Assembly (NCBI RefSeq): GCF_002994745.2
Contig: NC_037092.1
Location: 81,140,824 to 81,204,823, forward strand
Direction: 5' to 3'
DNA: 64,000 nucleotides
Source of the DNA: Rosa chinensis
Lineage: Eukaryota > Streptophyta > Magnoliopsida > Rosales > Rosaceae
Under the pieces are notes generated by a model, which did no database searches, was not told the origin of the DNA, and saw nothing but the letters and a program-made list of their open reading frames with translations. The position numbers were made by a program, and so were the translations under genes. Positions 30,957 to 41,649 of the stretch are shown here, one piece after another. Within the stretch, counting starts at the first letter, position 1. The number at the start of each line of letters is the position of its first letter.

Positions 30957-31704
30957 GAGTCATGCTATTGTCACTCTATTAACCTTATTTTATTTACTCT
31001 ACATTTTCTTCTCACTTTACATATATCTTTTTAGTTTCAAATTCACTTTGTTATCCATTTGCAATACTCAAAAATACATTTTTTCAATGTAGGGTTTATC
31101 TCTTTTTATATTTGGCTTCCTCTGTGTCTCTCTCAGTTCTTTTTGGTTTCCTCCTTGTCTCTCCCAATCAATCAGTCTCCTAAAGTTTCAGTCAATCCGT
31201 CTCACCGGTAAAGGTTTGGCGTATATACATACCTGAAAATCATAAAATTGTCTGATAGAGGTGCACTGAAGACTATTCAATATTTCGGTAATACTCTACC
31301 GAACAAAACAAAAACCTATAACTTTTAGTTCTACGATCATAAACGAAGAAAAATGGAAACAAAAATGAGATTACCTCATTTTTAGGCTCCAAGTAGGTGT
31401 TTTCAAACTCCGTTAGCGGTAATATGATATATTTTGAGGCATAAAAGTTGTTAACACACAACATGAGAACGATTGAAGATGATGATTGCTAAGAATTAAA
31501 GTGTTAGGATTTAACAATGAATGAAGAGATTAAGAATGAAGTTTAAGTACATGTTCTGTAAGGGTTTAATAAGAAAAATAAATTGTAATTTTTAATAAGA
31601 TATTATCCTTTATTGTAAATTCACATTAGGGCATTTTTGTCTTTCAATATATAAAAAATTAGGATGGTGAACACAGTATTAGTAGGGTAGTAATAGCCGC
31701 ACCC
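30957..31704. mobile_element. Probable MITE upstream of the SufE-BolA gene
   Basis: gctattgtcactctattaac at the left resembles the reverse complement of the right end, ggctattactaccctactaa. Similar sequence (tgctattgccaccctattat) begins at about 41,873, indicating a family. The repeats are imperfect and no clear duplication was found. An (ATT)n tract lies just left. Confidence 0.45.
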
Positions 31705-31859
31705 TATTAGGGTTATTATTATTGTCGTTGTTGTTTTTAAGTTGAAAAGACCATCTATTATACAATTCAGCAAACAGTATAATTGTTTAAACCCAAAATG
31801 AGCATTTTTGGCATGACAAGGCGTGTCTTGGAGAAATTAAGCCAATATTAGTGGCTCAA

Positions 31860-32740
31860 GCTATATATTGTCAACAAGTTCGAGATATATTATTTAGAGG
31901 CTAACTAAAACCTACCTGCAGAATTATGGAAGATTATGCGAGCTGCAAGAAAAGGAAATGATGGAAGCATGGAAATGAAAAGTCAACTTTAGCACATTTT
32001 CCTACTTCGACTAGGAGAAACCAAGCTAAACAAGGAAGGAGGGCTGCAGACTAACCAAACGAAATCCAAATGAGTTAAAACTTTCCAGATTCATTTTAGA
32101 CATCCCAAGAATCATTTCTTATGAATAGTACAAGAGCTAGTTTGGAGTGGAAAACCTTCAAACAATCAGTCCAATTTTCTAAAACACAAAACTGGATAAC
32201 CAGATCTGTAAGGAGTCCAGCAGTGTTTCCGGCCCAACCACATGGAAGTAAGCTCTGAAATTTTGTCATAATGATCTACACTCATGGTGGATCATTTGAT
32301 ATGAAGAAGTCGAAGGCCCATTCTGAATTCTTGGTGGAGATATAATTGAAGGAATAAAGGAGCAGAAAGTGACTCAAAATCACTCCAAAACTCATCATTT
32401 TCATCTCCATTTAGTGCTCCACCTCCACCTCCACCTCCATTTAGTGCTCCATTATCTTGATTTGTTTAAGGCCAACCACTTTGACATGGTAGCCTATATA
32501 TAGAGGCTAAAATGAAACAACACAACACACAATTCATCAACAACAATCTCTAAGATTATCCAAGTCTCTCCAGAGCAACCCCTCTCCTTCTCTTACCGGT
32601 GACCACACTCCAGTCCCAGAATCCTCAGGAGCCGACTGTCAGTGCTACCAAATCTTCTGTCAATGTGCTTCGCTCCTAGTCTCCTCGGGAGCCGACTGTA
32701 GTACCGCGACCACAACTTTCTTTCTAAAAGTTCATATTGT
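31860..32740. mobile_element. Probable solo LTR (Gypsy-like)
   Basis: A TATA-like tatatatag at 32495-32503 is followed after about 100 bp by a pyrimidine-rich leader and two copies of ctcaggagccgactgt/ctcgggagccgactgt. No coding sequence adjoins. This resembles plant LTR sequence, but I could not fix the TG and CA ends or a duplication. Confidence 0.4.
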
Positions 32741-32944
32741 ATTAGGGTGATCCATCTATTATTGAGGATTAAAATTTAGGATCTCCTCCTTTGACACCAT
32801 GAGAAATTTGGTTGGTTTAATCACATCCTAAAAGTGGAAATTGACTGTTAGGATGTGGATAAACACTATCTCTGCATATCTAAGCAGACATAAATTTGCT
32901 TCTTTATAGTCTTCTAGAATTATACATAGAACTCCAGTTTTCAG

Positions 32945-33960
32945 GATACATTGGTCTTCTGTATGGGTCAAAACTGAAGAATACAATGGCCGCCTGGCCA
33001 GCCTTCTTAGTCTTTTAAGTTCACGAAATGCAGGTTTGTGGAAGGTATGGCTCCGGTCTTTTCAAGATCTGCCTGGCATTGCACTTGGCATCTTATACAG
33101 GTAATCTCTATATATTGGTATGTGGCTTCAATTAATATTTTGAAATATGATGAATTAACCATTAGCTTCTTATCCAAGAAGTAAAAGTGCTTAAGTAACT
33201 CTAAAAGTACTTTTATCCATTTTAGTCAACCAAGAGGATGCTAGGTACTTAGGTTACTTAGTACTTATGACATTGTTAAGCAAACCCTTGATTAAAAACT
33301 GAACTGCTTGTTGCAAAATCACTCGAGGTGGTTCTACAAAAGACCTTTACACCTTTAATTAATCTCTAGAATTACTTTTGGCACCTCATATATATGTCTA
33401 TGACTTACAAAGCAGAGTTTTCTCCAAATGGGATGTAGTATCATATTAAGGAGTTCATAGCAGTTCCATCTTTTAATTGCTCAAGTATATTTGCACTTTT
33501 ATTGAGAGGATCATACATTATTTCTAGCAGAAGTGGTCTGATTGAGAATTGTTGTGAAATATTTTTGTACAGACAACTATTAGAGATTATTTCCAACTTG
33601 CAAGCTTTGCTTTGCTTTTGGTAGCTGGGTTGTGCTTTTGCAGTTTGTGATATTTTGTTTCTTTTCTTGAATCTAATATCCTTAGCAAATTATCTTTTCT
33701 AGCTTCAGTTTTTATGCACACAGTTAGCTTTGTGAATTGAATGTCTATAGTTATAATGTAAATAAGTATCAATCCTTGTTCTGAGCATGAGGTAGCTGCA
33801 ATGTGATATGTGGTTTTGCACTAAGTTTCGCTCTTGAAATATATCATTGTCTGTGTTTATGTTGTCTGCATATTGCAGGAATTATGTGAAACAATGGCTG
33901 TCTTCTCTTCAAACTTTGATGCCTCAATTAGCTGATATCTCTGAAGGATTATCCGCTTGA
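32945..33960 (+). CDS. Last two exons of an unidentified spliced gene (partial or remnant)
   Basis: Exon 32945-33100 follows an AG and reads VKTEEYNGRLASLLSLLSSR, then NAGLWKVWLRSFQDLPGIAL and GILYR. After a 778-bp GT-AG intron, exon 33879-33960 continues in frame with NYVKQWLSSLQTLMPQLADI and stops at TGA. The join preserves the frame, the sequence is not low-complexity, and helical amphipathic patterns are visible, so I believe this is real coding DNA. I do not recognise the family. Upstream exons were not found before the probable LTR, so the gene may be truncated by that insertion or have a long intron. Confidence 0.5.
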
Positions 33961-34274
33961 AGAATCATAGCTGTTACATAATTGGCTAAATAGTAGCTAG
34001 TCACTCTAGATTAGTATAGTTGCTCTAGATAGTAGTTTTTTGCCTTATAAGTTTATTGAGCTGATGCTTATTAGGTTTATGTATGAAATAATTATGGATG
34101 TATTTATTGGCTGTAATGACAAATTGAATAATATATGTCATTTGTGTAGTTTCCAGATTACATCTTAATAGGAATGCATATGTGACATCTGAAATACCAT
34201 GCAACCACTATATCAAAGCCAAAATATGTTGTTGGAGCTACTTAAGAACAACAGAATTCGGGAAAAATCTATTG
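33961..34274. other. No gene seen
   Basis: 3' flank of the preceding exons and AT-rich DNA. Confidence 0.4.
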
Positions 34275-34626
34275 TTATTTTCCCACTCAAACAATTGAAA
34301 ATTGTGACCTTACAATAAAAAAAAACACAAAAATATATAAACTTTCGTTAACTCAAAACAAAAACAACGACATATAATTGTATCTTAAATGAATGTACAA
34401 CAACAAATAATTGTCTTGTGTTAGTAGTTTAACTAACAGTTAACTGTTAGTTATTTTCCCACTCAAACAACAGAAAATTGTGGCCTTAAAATAAAAACAA
34501 AGACAAAAATATATAAACTTTTGTTGACTCAAAACAAAACAACAACATATAATTGTATCTTAAATGAATGTACAACAACAAATAATTGCCTTGTGTTGAT
34601 AGTTTAAATAACAGTTAACTGTTATT
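34275..34626. repeat. 176-bp tandem duplication
   Basis: ttattttcccactcaaacaa recurs 176 bp later (34275 and 34451). Both units include atataattgtatcttaaatg and end near aacagttaactgtta. Confidence 0.85.
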
Positions 34627-34888
34627 ATAATACAAAACAAACGACAGAAAACTGTTATTGTAAGTCATTACAAACAACAGATAACTGTCGGCTGAACTCA
34701 TCGAACACATGTCTTGGGTTTAATCAGACAACAAATGACTTGAAAACCTTCTGTCGTCTGAAAAATCAGACAACAGAGGAAATCTGTCGTTTGATACCCC
34801 TAAGAGACGGCACCGTACTAGACAACATAATTTTTTTTAATCAGACGACAGATCTCCTCTGTCGTTTGATTGCTTTTGTGGCATAGTG
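34275..34888. mobile_element. CACTA-type transposon end with subterminal repeats
   Basis: The right end reads catagtg at 34888, the inverse of CACTATG. The preceding 200 bp is packed with short repeats around cagacaacaga and gtcgtttga in both orientations, as in CACTA subterminal regions. A plausible left end (cactata near 34207) does not give a matching 3-bp duplication, so the full extent is uncertain. Confidence 0.5.
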
Positions 34889-35347
34889 TTAGTAAGTATA
34901 GCCTATGTGAAATGGTGTCTAGAAACGGGACAACGTTCATGACAGGTTCTTGAATCTAGAAGTGCGTGCAAATGAGCCTAAACCACTATGTGGGAGTAGC
35001 TCATGCCAAAATGGATTCTGCCTCCCTTGTTCGCCCTCCCCCACCTGGCCATTTCAGTAAGGTTGCCCAAAAGATTTGAAAGAAAATTTGTGTCTAGGCG
35101 GCTATACATGGGCCGCATGTCTAAACCTTGATTCACATTGTGTTATTGAATTCAGCTACTTATTAAAAAAAAAAAAAAAAAGAGGAGGATAAGGAACGTG
35201 CTGCCAGCTTTCATCATTATAATATATATTTTTTATTTTCATTCTCTTTTTCATTACTACTTTTTATTTATCTTTTTACCGAGCCCACTTCTCATCTATT
35301 CGATCGTCTTTGCTGGTTTGGCACCAATACAGTCTCTATTGGCCCAA

Positions 35348-35650
35348 CCCTTACTAGAAACCCTGGGCACTGATCATCAGTGTGATGACACAAATTCACA
35401 CTGATATTTTGATTGATTGCTCCCAAAATCACAAAACAAAACTATTCAATCCTTGTTGACACCGTTAACAGTGTCATTGAGATTAAACAAGTGATATGTT
35501 GTATATACTATTCATAATACACACTGATATCAGTAAAAGGAAAAAAAAAACCCACTAATTTTTCAGATCAGTGTGATACTATTCACTATTGCCACTGAGA
35601 GATGTGTGGTGGCCATTGAAGAGGTGCTAATGGGGAAATTTCTAGTAGTG
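35348..35650. mobile_element. Small non-autonomous CACTA element
   Basis: The left end contains ttactagaaa and the right end tttctagtagtg, whose reverse complement is cactactagaaa. caa flanks both sides (35345-35347 and 35651-35653), fitting the 3-bp CACTA duplication. Subterminal repeats of atcagtgtgat type occur near both ends. The left terminus is degenerate. Confidence 0.6.
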
Positions 35651-35653
35651 CAA

Positions 35654-36110
35654 TCATGGAAGACCATGCATGTCGATCTGATGCTACTGAAGCTCAGTCT
35701 AATCTGTAGAAAATAAATTCGATCAAAATCAATTATGAGTATTGCTTATATCTCAAGATAAAAGAATCAAGAATTTAAATGGTTCTAATACCTGGTGATG
35801 AAGAATATTGCAGCAAATTTGGCTTTCCTATTCAACTAGAAGAGTGATCACAAATATGCTCCTTGAGTGCCTGAGAGAAGAAGTCTAATTGTAGAGAAAA
35901 CTAATGCAAAAGCAAGAGATTAAATAACCCATTATCCTTATCTAGAGTTAAGAAACCTAAAGCAATTATACATCTTCTATCTTTTTCTTTTTTCATTTAT
36001 ATAGAAAATATTTCTGGTATATATCTTTTGGGTTTAGATAAAATATTTTTATCTATTTAAAGCAAATAATAGCATGTTAAATATGTTTCTATTAAAAGGA
36101 ATCAAAAATG
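35654..36110. other. No gene seen
   Basis: AT-rich DNA ending in a (CT)n microsatellite at about 36118-36133. Confidence 0.4.
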
Positions 36111-36114
36111 TCGA

Positions 36115-37120
36115 GAGCTCTCTCTCTCTCTCTAAACCCTAACACCACATCTTGTCGTGGGTGGTTATACTATCAGAGACTCTTTCGTTCAAGGTAGGCA
36201 ACTGCGGTGATCGATCAGCCTGGGCATCCTCCCTTTGGTGGTCTTTCTCTACCACTTGGAGGGGCTTCTTCGTTGTCGAGGCTGGCTGATTCGATATGGC
36301 CTGGCGTTGGTTTCCTGGTATACGATGTGGTGGATCGTGTTCTCTTCCCTATTTGGGGATGTATGCTATGATAGATGAGATTCGGCTCTATTGAATCAAA
36401 TCGGAGATGGGTTGGTGCAGCGAGGCTGTCGAAAGGGTTGGTTGGCACCGATTTGGTTGGGGTTGGTTGTGGTATTCATTGTAAGATGTAAATCTTACAT
36501 CCCCATTAAGAAAGTGATTTAAACTAGGTTTTCTGCCAAACCACAATTCAAAAGGTGTTCTGTTATCCACTGATTTACTAGGAGTCCTATTGCAAATATA
36601 GTTAGCAGTTCGCATTCATGGCGGCGTTGGGCTGCCGATTAGGCCATAGAATGTCGCGGCCGTTGGCGGTTAATTTGCGAAGCCTGTTGGTGCCGCTCTA
36701 GCTCAGGCAAGGAGGACGATGTGATGCTATGGCGTGGCTGTGCTTGGGTGCCCAGTGGCCTGGTGTCCTAAGCAATTTCGGATCCAGGTGTGCCCAAGGC
36801 AATTTCAAATGGGCCTGCTCCTTTAGGTTGGCTGGTCAGTCCACACATTTTTGGGTTCGTATTTGGATTCAGGTGGATGGAGGACTAATATTTTTAGATT
36901 CTTATAACATTAGGGATGGTTTTTGACTGTCTTCGGAGACTCCCTAGTAGCGCCAGGTTACTTGGTTACTTTGAGCTTCACTCTAGGGTTGTATTATGTT
37001 AGATTGCTTTAAAGCTTTTCTTTTAAATTAAAATTTTCTTTCACGGCTCATTTTTGTTGAAGCCGAGGTTTCTCGATGAGTCATTTTGTAATGTTTCCCT
37101 CATTTACGAGAATGGACTGA
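36115..37120 (+). mobile_element. LINE-related retroposon interrupted by a Copia integrase fragment
   Basis: The 3' half (ctagtagcgccaggttactt, cacggctcatttttgttgaa, gagtcattttgtaatg) matches the truncated element at 49815-50065 in the same order, showing a shared LINE-type 3' region. The 5' half begins aaaccctaacacc. The plus-strand frame at 36729-36926 has no domain. Confidence 0.5.
36483..36615 (-). pseudogene. Copia integrase fragment
   Basis: The minus strand reads RTANYICNRTPSKSVDNRTP then FELWFGRKPSLNHF, the conserved stretch after the catalytic core in Copia integrases. Only about 42 codons are present. The short repeat attcat lies on both sides of the fragment within the retroposon. 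Confidence 0.75.
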
Positions 37121-37209
37121 CAATTATAATAACAATGTGCAAATATAATATATGGATAACGGTGTGATTTATCAGTTTTATATATTTTTAATATTTTTAC
37201 TATTATCTT

Positions 37210-37325
37210 TTCTTAGATGGTGAGCTGTGACATGTTGGTAAGCTATAATTTCAATATTGTAGAGGTCATAGGTTCGGTTCTCACTGGCATATGTAAAGGT
37301 GGCGTGGGCTAAGAGTTAAAAAAAA
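37210..37325 (+). mobile_element. tRNA-type SINE fragment
   Basis: taagctataa, then 30 bp later ataggttcggttctcac (B-box-like), and an A-run at the end. The A-box is weak. Confidence 0.4.
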
Positions 37326-37451
37326 CTATTATCTTTCCTCAGATACGTACTGATATTAGCATATAATAAGTCCCAACATATGACCTAGCCGCTCTCACTT
37401 AGCTAGAGTTTTTTTTGTCGCTCCTCTTCGAAAATACCTTTTCCTTCTACC

Positions 37452-37670
37452 ATGTCGGATCCCATTGCCAGCCTTGCTGCTGCCTTTGCCCTCTCTGACG
37501 ACGCACACGTCGACCTTGGTTTTGCTGGGGAGGCGGCGCTGCAAGATCCCCATCACTACATGGTGGGACGGCTGTTGACGCGGCGACCAAATACTACAGG
37601 TTTTCTTGGTCCTATGCCAACGATTTGGAGGATGAGGGAAGGCTTATCAATCAAAGCAGTTGGGGATTGA
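37452..37670 (+). pseudogene. LINE ORF1, N-terminal piece (DUF4283 start)
   Basis: MSDPIASLAAAFALSDDA is followed by HHYMVGRLLTRRPNTTGFLG and IWRMREGLSIKAVGD. The VGRLLT-RP and W-R pattern is the beginning of the DUF4283 domain of plant LINE ORF1 proteins. It stops at TGA where family members have Asn. Confidence 0.75.
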
Positions 37671-37689
37671 TTTGTTTTTCAATATCGAA

Positions 37690-38365
37690 CCAAACCATTT
37701 ATTAACTTTAAAAATTAAAAGCCAGTTCAATATCGAACCAAACCATTTATGAGCTGGGTTGGTTTGGTTTCTCTTGTACTTAAACCGCGAAACCCAAACC
37801 GACCGGTATGTTTGGAATATAATATATAAGAAAAAAATTTAAATTTATATACATAATATATATATATATAATTATATATTCTTTTGTCCAGTTTGTTCTA
37901 AGTAAGTTCTAAATCTTCATTTATAACTTTATTCTTAGATAATTTACTACCATATTGAATCCAAGACCCAAAGACCTAAAACCCTAATATAGAATTGCTA
38001 CAATTACTTTGATCCTTTCACATCACATCTCTCAATCTTTCATTCTCTAACCTTTAATATTACAATATTAAGCTAGTACTGATGGCTAAACAATCAAATA
38101 AGTGAATCACCTTGAATCTATTCTAGATTTTGGGTTTTGATTGAATTTTACTATGAAATTTTTCATAAACAACATGTTAATATTATATAGGTTAAAACCG
38201 TTTATTATATAGGTTAAAACCGTTTAACCAACCGAACCAAACCAGCTTTAATTGGATTGGATTAGATCGGATTAGGCTTAATTTTTTTGATGACCGGTTG
38301 TTCAAAATGCTTAAACTGCTCACTTTGGCATAGAGACGATTTGGAGTCAAAACCGATCCAACCCA
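37690..38365. repeat. Repeat insertion inside LINE ORF1
   Basis: It includes two direct copies of aatatcgaaccaaaccattt near the left end, ggttaaaaccgttta twice near 38,190-38,220, and accgatccaacccaatccg at the right. The pattern recalls non-autonomous hAT elements. The borders are not resolved. Confidence 0.5.
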
Positions 38366-38371
38366 ATCCGT

Positions 38372-39676
38372 GTGCCGCCCTACTCTTGTTAGCGCCATAT
38401 GATGGTATATCTGATGTGGAAGGTATCCCAATTTTTTGTTCTAGATTACTGTCAGAGGGTTGCCTTTTGGTCTACGTAACAAACTATCCTTGTCCTTGAT
38501 TGGATCTGCAATTGGACAGGTTCTCTGTTTCGATCAAGTAGCGTTGAATAGGAAGGATGAAGAGCAGAGGATCCAATTGGTCGTCGATATTCGTCGGTGC
38601 TTTAGGATCTTCCGTAGCTTCTCTTTTTCTGCAGCAGTCGATGTGAATCTCACGATCGTCTATGAAAAAACCAAAGGATTGTGTAGAGATTGTGGGATGT
38701 TCATGCATTCCACAGATGGCTATGACAAGTTGATTGCAAATGAAAGGGCAACACTGCATTCCTCTCCGCCGGTACATGCTATGGCGGGTCTATCGCTTTT
38801 TGCAGCTGGTGGTGAACCTAATGGCTCAGTAAGAGGTGCTCGGGCTAAGTCTGGAAAGGTTAGGGTTTTATCAAACCCTAGGAATGGTTTGAATGAACCT
38901 AGGGTTTCTTCTGGTTTGGGGTTTCTTCAAGGGGAGGCTGCAGTTAGGGCTACACATCACAAAAGCCAAGCTGCATTCTTTTCTGCTCATTTTAACTCCG
39001 GGCTACAGGCAGCTGTCTTGTTGAAGAAGATAGTCAAGCCGATTCCTTTATCTGTGCAGCCTAAGCATGGTCTAGAAAGCAATCAGGTTACTGCTTCTTG
39101 TGGTGCTTTATTTATTCAGGCATGTAAGAATGGGGGGTGCTACTGCTCCTGGTTTTGGTAGTGTCCCAGGGTCTCTTAGTGGACTGAAGATCGAGGCCAG
39201 CTGAGATCATGATACGTCCAGGGAAGAAGTTGCTGGCATTGCCTACACCGAATATGGCTGGGGTTGCAGAATTATCTCTCTCTCTTCCACATATGAATGA
39301 CAAATTGATAATTTCTCCCTAGAAAAAGAAGAAGGCGGGTCGTGCCAAAGGATCCAAAAACAAAGCCAAATTGGTTGGTAGTGTGGATGATGTCCTGAGT
39401 CCCCGTGTTAAGATCAAGGGAAGGAAACGTTTCCTCAAAAGGCTTGAGGATGAGGTGGAGGTGTCTCATGTTCCTACAGATAAGGAACCTGCTGAAACTA
39501 TTGAAGAGGTGATGATTGCAATGGTTGATTTGGAGTTACCTGTGAAGGAACAGAATGCTGGGAATGAGATGGAGGAGCAGGACGTGGCTTTAGTTTCATC
39601 TACAGAGGGTCTGCATCTAGTTGAGGAGGTGATTACCTCAACTGAGGGTATTGAGACTATTTCAGTTTCTGCTTGA
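38372..39676 (+). pseudogene. LINE ORF1, rest of DUF4283, zinc knuckle and C-terminal region
   Basis: LLLLAPYDGISDVEGIPIF, then after a frame change LPFGLRNK and SAIGQVLCFDQVALNRKDEE, follow the DUF4283 pattern. GLCRDCGMFMHS continues to the knuckle position where the last Cys is Tyr, so the knuckle is damaged. After a stop at about 39161, a further frame (39371-39676) has a basic GRAKGSKNKAK-like approach and a Glu-rich tail. Such proteins bind LINE RNA. This one is broken by stops and frameshifts. Confidence 0.7.
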
Positions 39677-40033
39677 ATGGAAAAGATCGGCAAGTTACTA
39701 GTAGCTTCGTAGGCTTTTTATTTTATTTCAGAGTTATTTAATTTCTGCGCTTATTCAAAAAAGGTAGGCGTACTAGGGGTATACTTTGAGGTATGCTTGG
39801 TTCCAGGTGTGCTTGTTTGGTGTACGCTATGTAAAGGCTTTTTCTGACAAGCCCTATGGGCAAGCAGTTATTGTATTGCTTGCTGAACTTCATAACAGTA
39901 TGACCTTTTCAACTCAAAAAAAAAAGTCTAAATATTTAGATTTGTCAAGATTACGTGTATCTATTAAACAAATGAAACAGAAATAAACAAAGGGTGTCAT
40001 TTTCTCTATTAAATGATAAATGTGTCTTAATAA

Positions 40034-40064
40034 GGGGGAGGCTAGGGGCCAATTTTCTAGTAGT
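40034..40064. mobile_element. Isolated CACTA end
   Basis: ttttctagtagtgcc is the inverse of cactactagaaaa, the same terminus as the element at 35348-35650. No partner end was identified, so it is a fragment. Confidence 0.35.
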
Positions 40065-40159
40065 GCCAAACCCTTGGGTTGTAAATTTGTTGACTATTCT
40101 GTCAATTAATTTACTACCTATTCTATATATTGAATAAATTTAATAATTTTTTTTTATTT

Positions 40160-40175
40160 GGGGGGGGGGGGGGGG
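40160..40175 (+). repeat. Run of 16 G followed by tggtggg
   Basis: An uninterrupted G16 tract after T9, then tggtggg. It could form a G-quadruplex. The length may also be a sequencing estimate. Confidence 0.85.
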
Positions 40176-40602
40176 TGGTGGGTTGCCCTACTCCCGTCCC
40201 AATAAGGATCTTCACTTAGCTATAGCCCATGGCTATATTCAATCTTTATGACCACTGAAAACCATAACAGGCTCCCGTTGAGTCAGGGCAAGGGTACCAA
40301 CAGCAATGCAAACCATAATAAAAATCACCACCACGTACGACTTTGCTGATTTTTGAATTTCCTCATCACCAGTTCCTACTCCATGAACATTTTGTGTTGG
40401 CACAATACTTATAAGAATATATGTGGCTTCAGAAGACAATTAAACTAGCTAGCCAAAGCATTTGTTATTTACTTGATCGAATTTGAGAAAATCAGAAAAA
40501 TTAAATTATAAAATTCATAGAAATTTATAAATGTGGAATCTTTAACTCCATCAATATAAAATTCTATTAATTGCAATTTCTATTGTTTAGTTGTATCTAT
40601 TT

Positions 40603-40617
40603 AGGATTTAAAATGTG
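40603..40617. repeat. Target-site duplication, left copy
   Basis: aggatttaaaatgtg, repeated exactly at 41635-41649. Confidence 0.9.
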
Positions 40618-41634
40618 AAACCTCTCTCCACTTAGGGTTTCGAGTCCAGTAGCGGCGCCACCATCCATGCTGGTTTCCGTCGTGCCTAGCGACGTTCGCC
40701 GTCTAGATTCTGGTTTGGAGGACTACGTCTCCCTGGGCGAGAAGAAGTCTTCTTTGAAATCAATTCCGGGTTTCGGCAGATCAATCTCTTCCTGGGTCAG
40801 GTCATCTGCTGATTTCCAGTGCAAAGGAATCGGGGCTCGGATTGGGTGTTTATCACAGCCGGCACCGCGTCATTCAGTGGGGCAACTGCTGCAGAGAGGA
40901 GGCACCTTCGAAGGCGTGCACCTCTGGTGATCAAGGAAGCATCAAGGTTGACGTGCGTCGGTCTTTTTCCAGATTGATGGGGTGGTGGAACGGCAGACCT
41001 CCGGAGGGATGGATGGCAGTAGAGGAAGCCTGGCCAATGGAGGCTAGGGCTGCTGTTGTCTCTGCTCGGGTATGGGCTTGGCTTTTGGGCCTGGACTTGA
41101 ATTTGGGTTGATGGGCCCTTCTCCATCTGCTCATATTTGGGTTTGGTTTTTGGCGCCTGGGCTCTAGCTCAAGCTTGGACTGGTTGAGTTTGTTGCAGTT
41201 ACTTTGGATAAGAAGAGCAAGACCAACCTGTTGCCGAGGTTGTTAGCTCCCGAAGAGGCCAAGGATGGTGCTGGCTCCAACCCTAAGGGGAAGGAGCTAG
41301 CATTTTTCTAGGTCTCTGATGTTAAACATCTGGTTACAAGCCTTCTAAAGTTGGAGTAATCTCTATGAGCTTTTTCTAAGATGTTTCTAGTTATATTTGT
41401 ACCACAGTCGCGTGTTGGGAGATTAGACTAGGTGAATGATTTTTCCTTAGCATAGCGAGGTTGTCTTGCTTGCTTAGGCTTGCTATCCAGCGAGCGTCCC
41501 TTTAGACTTTAATGAGTTTAGTTCGGCTTAGATAGATTATCTGAATTTCTGAATTTTCTTATGTAAGTTCTGTTAGACTCTGATCTGTTTTCATGGCTTG
41601 ATTACTAATGAAATCAATTCCTATTAAAAAAAAA
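40618..41634 (+). mobile_element. Complete LINE-mobilised retroposon, plus orientation (copy 2)
   Basis: A perfect 15-bp duplication brackets a 1,017-bp unit ending in an A-tail. The 5' end has gtttcgagtccagtagcggc. An ATG frame at 40667-40930 (MLVSVVPSDVRRLDSGLEDY) resembles the opening of LINE ORF1 in general character but soon ends. The 3' end contains tagattatctgaatttctga and gcttgattactaatgaaatc. No reverse transcriptase is present. It is best explained as an internally deleted LINE moved by enzymes made elsewhere. Confidence 0.85.
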
Positions 41635-41649
41635 AGGATTTAAAATGTG
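41635..41649. repeat. Target-site duplication, right copy
   Basis: Exact copy of 40603-40617. Confidence 0.9.

Larger units (their letters stand above)
37435..39927 (+). mobile_element. LINE that kept ORF1 but lost ORF2
   Basis: It consists of a LINE-type ORF1 in pieces (37452-37670 and 38372-39676), a 3' untranslated region (about 39680-39916), and an A10 tail at 39918-39927. No reverse transcriptase or endonuclease lies between ORF1 and the tail. The 3' region reads ggtatgcttggttccagg and later ttgctgaacttcataacag. About 0.7 kb of aaccgaaccaaacc-rich repeat interrupts ORF1. Confidence 0.7.

Noticed and set aside
38460..39161. Possible independent zinc-finger gene of 233 codons
   Set aside because: The IGSAIGQVLCFDQVALNRKD and GLCRDCG motifs and the flanking DUF4283 pieces show it is part of a LINE ORF1.
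40667..41134. Overlapping plus- and minus-strand frames in retroposon copy 2
   Set aside because: Short, mutually overlapping and without domains; at most the beginning of a LINE ORF1.
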